A stretch of 5,870 bases of DNA. Origin: Methanomicrobiales archaeon (GTDB taxonomy: Archaea > Halobacteriota > Methanomicrobia > Methanomicrobiales > Methanospirillaceae). The notes beneath the pieces were generated by a model. That model was given only the letters and a program-made list of their open reading frames with translations, had not been told where the DNA came from and made no database searches. Positions 4,601 through 5,870 of the stretch are shown piece after piece. The position numbers and the translations under genes are program-made. Position 1 is the stretch's first letter. Each line of letters begins with the position of its first letter. Where the stretch lies: positions 1 through 5,870 of the forward strand of contig JADGNL010000096.1 in the NCBI GenBank assembly GCA_017883495.1, in the 5' to 3' direction.

Positions 4601-5870
4601 GGCCCCGGCGGCCAGCGCTCCTTGAGGAACGCGGCGAGCCCCGAGGAGTCCTTCGGCCCGACCAGGACGCGCCAGCCGGTCGCCTCGGCCGCCTCGCCAG
4701 AGAGCCGCGCCGCGAGCCCGGGGATCACGAGCACCCGGTGGTCGACGCGGTCCGCGACCCCCGAGGCCGTAAGCGCCTCGGCGATCCCGGCCGCCGAGAA
4801 GTACCGGCCCGCCACCGCACTCTCGACCGAGAGCCCGCCCGTGTCCGCCACGACGAGGTAGCACGGGAAGTTCGCGGACTTGATGTCCGACTCGACCGTG
4901 AAGTAGGTGAGGGCGTAGTTCGCCGTGACCAGCACGGGGCTCTGGCGGTCGGGGTTGCCGAACTCGCGCAGGCCCGGCTCGACCGCGACCGGTTTCCGGG
5001 GGTCCGTGTAGATGTTGAACCGCCAGAGCAGGGTCGGGAGGACGGACCAGCCCTCGAGCCCCTGCAGGACCAGGAGGTCCGCGTACCGCGAGAGGAGGGC
5101 CGAGGCCGTGACCGCCTCGTCGAACGCGCACCGGACCGGGTCGAGCTCCTCTCCGGTGAAGGCCGCGAGGGGCGCGCCGAGGAGCGGGTAGCCGAGCAGG
5201 TCGTCCCCGCCCCGGATCGCCGCGTACCGGCAGCGGGCGAAGTTCCGGAGGGTGCGGGCGAGCCCGTGCCCGGGGAAGGTGCCGGGATCGAGGACGAGGT
5301 CGTCGAGCCCCCATGCGCGAAGCGTCTTCGTCAGGGATCGGAGGCCGGCGAGGTCGTCGGGGGCGGAGACCGCGAGCGGACAGCGCGCGTCGAGCGCGAG
5401 TTCGGCCATCTCGCGCCAGTTCGTGCGGTCGGCCGCGTACAGGAGGGGCCGGCGGCCCGGCGCGGCCTCGAGCCCGGCCCGGAGAACGTCCGGGTCGAAC
5501 GAGCAGAGCAGGAGCGGCAGGTCGGAGGCTGCCGCGACCGTCCCGACGGCCTCCCGGAAGCGGTCGGGATCGCCCGTGGCCGACCGCACGGCGATCGCGT
5601 CGAGCCGGAGGTCGCGGCCGATGTAGTTGTACGAGAAGTCCGCGGCCGTCCGGACGCGCTCGGCGAGCTGGTCGTGGGAGAGGGCGTCGTCGACGGCCAT
5701 CGCGCAGGCCGTCGGGTGGTGGTACGTGAACTCGTGCCGCTGGACCACGTACTTGCCGCCGATGGTAACCGCGGTCGGGCCGTCGCCGATCCGCACGGCC
5801 CGGACGGGGGGCGCGAGCAGGCCCTCGAGCTTGCCGAGGTCCCCGGCGTGCTCGGGACGGAGGAGCGGAG
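4594..5870 (-). CDS. cdhE: Acetyl-CoA decarbonylase/synthase gamma subunit (corrinoid Fe-S protein large subunit), 5' end missing
   Basis: Large subunit of the corrinoid iron-sulfur protein, a cytoplasmic methyl carrier between the pterin pool and acetyl-CoA synthase. The reading frame is open through the right edge; 424 residues are visible, against roughly 440-470 for the family. The first visible residues (PLLRPEH) look like the end of the family's CPPL stretch, so the N-terminal 4Fe-4S domain with its CxxC-type cysteines should lie just outside. A GTG codon at 5796 is internal, because the upstream frame reads LEGLLAPPVRAVRIGDGP, as in relatives. Visible landmarks, numbered from the edge: VTIGGKYVVQRHEF near 34-47 and LVLDPG at 191-196 in the TIM-barrel part; NIYTDPRKPVAVEPG at 285-299; ALTYFTVESDI at 319-329; and IPG with GWRVLVGP at 382-405 in the C-terminal corrinoid-binding domain. 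The stop is TGA at 4594-4596, 8 bases before the activator gene. The promoter is not in view. Family assignment is firm; the archaeal name cdhE rather than bacterial acsC is an inference. Confidence 0.93.
   Translation of the reverse strand, partial: PLLRPEHAGDLGKLEGLLAPPVRAVRIGDGPTAVTIGGKYVVQRHEFTYHHPTACAMAVDDALSHDQLAERVRTAADFSYNYIGRDLRLDAIAVRSATGDPDRFREAVGTVAAASDLPLLLCSFDPDVLRAGLEAAPGRRPLLYAADRTNWREMAELALDARCPLAVSAPDDLAGLRSLTKTLRAWGLDDLVLDPGTFPGHGLARTLRNFARCRYAAIRGGDDLLGYPLLGAPLAAFTGEELDPVRCAFDEAVTASALLSRYADLLVLQGLEGWSVLPTLLWRFNIYTDPRKPVAVEPGLREFGNPDRQSPVLVTANYALTYFTVESDIKSANFPCYLVVADTGGLSVESAVAGRYFSAAGIAEALTASGVADRVDHRVLVIPGLAARLSGEAAEATGWRVLVGPKDSSGLAAFLKERWPPGPA

Noticed and set aside
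2945..4861. Long plus-strand open frame opposite the activator and cdhE
   Set aside because: It is antisense to two firmly identified genes; its product is charged and repetitive with no motif, as expected from high GC at third codon positions.
2759..5314. A single 851-residue activator starting at 5314
   Set aside because: The first 243 codons overlap cdhE in another frame and encode Arg/Pro/Gly-rich sequence; the ferredoxin domain begins right after the ATG at 4585.
4594..5796. GTG at 5796 as the start of the cdhE-like protein
   Set aside because: The frame continues upstream with family-typical sequence (LEGLLAPPVRAV), so the gene is cut by the window edge and does not start here.

Overview
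This very GC-rich window carries one leftward (minus-strand) gene cluster. In transcription order it holds: the C-terminal ~424 codons of a CdhE/AcsC-type corrinoid iron-sulfur protein large subunit (the gamma subunit of acetyl-CoA decarbonylase/synthase, cut by the right edge); a complete 608-residue reductive activator of corrinoid enzymes (RACE, ASKHA/DUF4445 type, with an N-terminal plant-type 2Fe-2S ferredoxin domain); and two tandem paralogues of 354 and 350 residues. Each paralogue joins a secreted thioredoxin-like CxxC domain to a CcdA/DsbD-type membrane electron-transfer core. The last ~474 bases at the left end hold no convincing gene.

Host: a CdhE homologue, a corrinoid activator and Thx-CcdA proteins with short signal peptides fit an anaerobe with a Wood-Ljungdahl/acetyl-CoA pathway. 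The style of the CcdA-like proteins (LVDGINPCAF, ELPCTGG, a thioredoxin domain in front) suggests a high-GC methanogen, possibly of the Methanomicrobiales. That is an inference from recalled family resemblance; a bacterial acetogen-like host is not excluded, especially because the activator is of the 2Fe-2S (RACo-like) kind.

Layout: cdhE ends 8 bases before the activator start, so the two are probably translationally coupled. The activator stop codon lies 30 bases before the first thioredoxin-CcdA gene. The two thioredoxin-CcdA genes are 136 bases apart. A 23-base block, 21/23 identical, precedes both of them at nearly the same distance from the start codon, so the duplication (or a conserved control element) includes the leader.

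Working model: the gamma subunit carries the corrinoid that transfers methyl groups to or from acetyl-CoA synthase. When its cobalt oxidises to Co(II) it is inactive, and the activator uses ATP and an electron from its 2Fe-2S cluster to return it to Co(I). The two membrane proteins would pass thiol reducing power across the membrane to an unknown external target. A link between the two halves is suggested only by gene order and close spacing. No CRISPR, tRNA, rRNA, transposase or phage sequence was recognised.
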